A stretch of 6,887 nt of DNA from JAYUKV01 sp043764135 (GTDB lineage: Bacteria > Patescibacteriota > JACMRA01), in contig JAYUKV010000145.1 of the NCBI GenBank assembly GCA_043764135.1, forward strand, positions 1-6,887, read 5' to 3'. A model generated the notes under the pieces. The model was not told where the DNA came from. It did not search any database and was given only the letters and a program-made list of their open reading frames with translations. Shown here one piece after another: positions 5,095-6,887 of this stretch (position 1 is the first letter of the stretch; each line of letters begins with the position of its first letter). The translations under genes were made by a program, and so were the position numbers.

Positions 5095-6789
5095 TTATAC
5101 TTGTTTATTATTTTGATTATTATTTATATTAATTATTGCTTTTGTCTTGTAAATTTGATTCTTATACCTCAATAAAAACTCATAACTTGCATCTTCAACC
5201 CTTAGAATCTCGTCTTCTGAAACTCTTAACGCATTAGCCATAAATTTAGCGTTATTAACCCCAGTATGACCACAGAAGTATGTTGATATATTGTCTAAAA
5301 TGGAGTTTTGAATTTCTTTAATAAGCTGATTAGCATACTGGGTTACTAGAATAATTGAAACATTTTCTTCTCTAATGGTTGCAAGCATACGGGCGAAAAA
5401 TGACAGATTGACAGTGCTTGCCTCTTCAATAATCAAAAAAGTCCATATGTTTTTAGCTTTTCTTTCTTTACTCTTAACCAAAACATCATACCAAAATGCT
5501 AAAATTAAAATTTGAGTAGTAATGTCATTGATCCCGTTCATCATTGTCATGTTAATTTTTGGTAAGGCAATAAAATTGTTATTATCAAAATTAAGCCCTA
5601 ATTCTTCATTGTTTAATTCGGTAGAGTTTGCCAAAAATTGAAAACGTGCCAAAAACGCCCCAAATATAGCCATGTTTTGTTTCTGGCTATCTTTGTCAGT
5701 CAACATATCACACAGTGCTTTAAACGGCTCGTATGAGCTAAATTTTAGGTATTTAGAACCGCTCGGATTATCTTGTAAGATGTTATACAGCTTTTTAAAA
5801 TTCAAAAGCTCTTTATTTTCTACCTGCTTTTGATTGTATTGTAAGGCAAAAGTCAAAGAATGTTTAAAGTAGAGTTTCAAATAAGTTGTGTCATCAGGTA
5901 GTAAGAGATCGGTTAATGTCTCGCCGTATTTTTCTAATTCAATTTTGCCTAGTTTCATTGCTAATGGGTTAAAATTTAGACCTTCTCTTACTTCCTGATT
6001 AAATAATTTTTGACACTTTAAAGCCGTAGAAGTTTTGGGATCAATCATTAGAAAATTAGCCCCTTTACCCTTAATTAAACCTATTAAATATAGTAATAAC
6101 TCACTTTTACCTTGTCCCGTCTTAGAACAGATAAAAAGATGTCTAAACAAATCAGAAATAGATATTTTAATTTGATTAGTTCCAAATAAAATACTTTTGT
6201 TATCTTCTTCTAATTCTAAACTTGTTTGACCTGCACCCTCAAAAAAACTTATAAATTCGCTTTTGTTAAGTTTTAAAGTAGTATATCCAGTGTTAAAATT
6301 CTCTTGCTTATAGAACTTGATTTGATTATCAGGATTAGCTAAATTTAGTTTACTGTACACCTCCCAATTATCAGTCCACAAGCCAACTTTATACATGTTT
6401 TGATTCTCTAATTCTTTTTTGGTTTTCTCGCCTCCTATGTAGGCTTTTACACCCGCGTAGGTGTCTAAGTTACTTGCTATCCAATTATTATAAAAGCTCT
6501 TGAATTTGCTTTTTTCCATACCGTAAGGTGTTATTGTGATATATAAGCTCTCATCACCTTGTAAAAGTGTTTTTATAGCTTGTATATTAGTCAAAAAATG
6601 CTTTTCAATATCTCTTTGACCTATGAATATTTTTTTTGTTTTAATTTTCTGCAAAAACTCTTTTTTTAACCCCTCACTTTTAAATGTTGTTTTGTTGTAA
6701 TCTCTATAATCAAATAAGGCTAAACCGTTATTTTTCAATAGAAAACAACAATTATCATTATAACTAATTATGTCTTTTAAACTTTTCAT
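5095..6789 (-). CDS. HerA/FtsK/TraG-like P-loop ATPase (DNA-pumping family)
   Basis: This is a 564-aa protein from ATG 6789-6787 to TAA at 5097-5095. Residues 1-200 are a poorly conserved N-domain. The ATPase core follows: FRHLFICSKTGQGKSELLL (Walker A, K228, S229), then GANFLMIDPK (244-252, the hIDPKG-like strand of FtsK, HerA and VirD4 proteins), Walker B WTFLIIEEAS (449-458, E455/E456), and VSIILVTQYANQLIKEIQNSILDN (477-500, with sensor TQ 483-484 and a motif shared by TraG/VirD4/HerA). These enzymes form hexamers that move DNA or protein through a pore in conjugation, segregation, packaging or end processing. No transmembrane segment is visible, unlike most VirD4 coupling proteins, so a soluble HerA-like enzyme or a membraneless coupling protein (TcpA- or TraB-like alternatives) is possible. 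No relaxase or nuclease (NurA) partner lies in the window. The first glycine of the P-loop is replaced (SKTGQGKS), which is tolerated in this superfamily. A good promoter precedes it. Confidence 0.8.
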   Translation of the reverse strand: MKSLKDIISYNDNCCFLLKNNGLALFDYRDYNKTTFKSEGLKKEFLQKIKTKKIFIGQRDIEKHFLTNIQAIKTLLQGDESLYITITPYGMEKSKFKSFYNNWIASNLDTYAGVKAYIGGEKTKKELENQNMYKVGLWTDNWEVYSKLNLANPDNQIKFYKQENFNTGYTTLKLNKSEFISFFEGAGQTSLELEEDNKSILFGTNQIKISISDLFRHLFICSKTGQGKSELLLYLIGLIKGKGANFLMIDPKTSTALKCQKLFNQEVREGLNFNPLAMKLGKIELEKYGETLTDLLLPDDTTYLKLYFKHSLTFALQYNQKQVENKELLNFKKLYNILQDNPSGSKYLKFSSYEPFKALCDMLTDKDSQKQNMAIFGAFLARFQFLANSTELNNEELGLNFDNNNFIALPKINMTMMNGINDITTQILILAFWYDVLVKSKERKAKNIWTFLIIEEASTVNLSFFARMLATIREENVSIILVTQYANQLIKEIQNSILDNISTYFCGHTGVNNAKFMANALRVSEDEILRVEDASYEFLLRYKNQIYKTKAIININNNQNNKQV

Positions 6790-6827
6790 AAGCTGGTAAT
6801 ATACTAATATAAATATTAATTAATTTA

Positions 6828-6856
6828 ATATTATAATTTATATGTATATTTGACAA
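6828..6856 (-). promoter_or_regulatory. sigma70-type promoter for the leftward ATPase operon
   Basis: On the - strand, TTGTCA (6856-6851) and TAATAT (6833-6828) are separated by exactly 17 nt. Transcription would start near 6820, giving a leader of about 30 nt before the ATG at 6789. The match is good (one mismatch to TTGACA, one to TATAAT) and well placed for the 564-aa ATPase and the two small genes after it. Confidence 0.55.
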
Positions 6857-6865
6857 GTTGACAAA
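6850..6865 (+). repeat. tandem TTGACAAG/TTGACAAA repeat, possible divergent promoter box
   Basis: TTGACAAG (6850-6857) and TTGACAAA (6858-6865) are 8-bp tandem copies differing at the last base. They overlap the -35 box of the leftward promoter. On the + strand each contains a consensus -35 (TTGACA); the first is followed after 17 nt by TATTGT (6873-6878), so a rightward promoter leading out of the window is possible. The pair may also be a regulator-binding repeat. Confidence 0.35.
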
Positions 6866-6887
6866 ATATATTTATTGTAAAAAATAA

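Noticed and set aside
1..6887. Window as a complete circular plasmid
   Set aside because: Joining the end to the beginning puts TAA (6885-6887) immediately before the parA frame, which needs its N-terminal half upstream; the window is therefore a fragment.

Overview
This window looks like part of the backbone of a small, very AT-rich bacterial plasmid, or a plasmid-like integrated element. It carries a partition ATPase with a small DNA-binding partner gene, a plasmid-encoded primase-helicase, a putative replication initiator ending in direct repeats and an AT-rich unwinding-type region, and a HerA/FtsK-like ATPase. The host cannot be named. All eight genes use the standard code with TGG for tryptophan. 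None stops with TGA (six TAA, two TAG as read). None of the starts inside the window has a convincing Shine-Dalgarno sequence, which would fit hosts that initiate without one (for example Bacteroidota or some cyanobacteria), but this is not diagnostic. The window is a fragment: it opens inside parA, and joining its two ends would place a stop codon directly before the parA frame.

Layout. Bases 1-970 hold a tightly packed rightward partition-type cassette: the ParA C-terminal part, a small ribbon-helix-helix (RHH) protein 3 nt downstream, and a small helix-turn-helix-like protein 4 nt after that. A 126-bp AT-rich gap with a weak promoter candidate and one inverted repeat follows. Bases 1097-3999 hold the replication block: a 657-aa Toprim primase fused to a DnaB-type (SF4) helicase, then a 306-aa protein that is probably the initiator.

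Bases 4000-4471 are non-coding and are the best candidate for the replication origin. They contain two perfect 22-bp tandem repeats (the first begins on the last base of the 306-aa gene), a 10-bp-periodic AT tract, a probable bidirectional terminator hairpin, a GC-rich hairpin sharing TGACACCCC with the repeat region, and two further inverted repeats near the distal end.

Bases 4472-6887 hold a leftward block, read from the right: a HerA/FtsK/TraG-like ATPase (564 aa) behind a good sigma70-type promoter, a short protein related to the C-terminal module of plasmid/phage proteins often labelled DnaJ, and a basic RHH protein with palindromic sites upstream. The two blocks converge on the origin region. 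The right-hand block may serve DNA transfer, segregation or regulation. No relaxase is present, so mobilisation is only a hypothesis.
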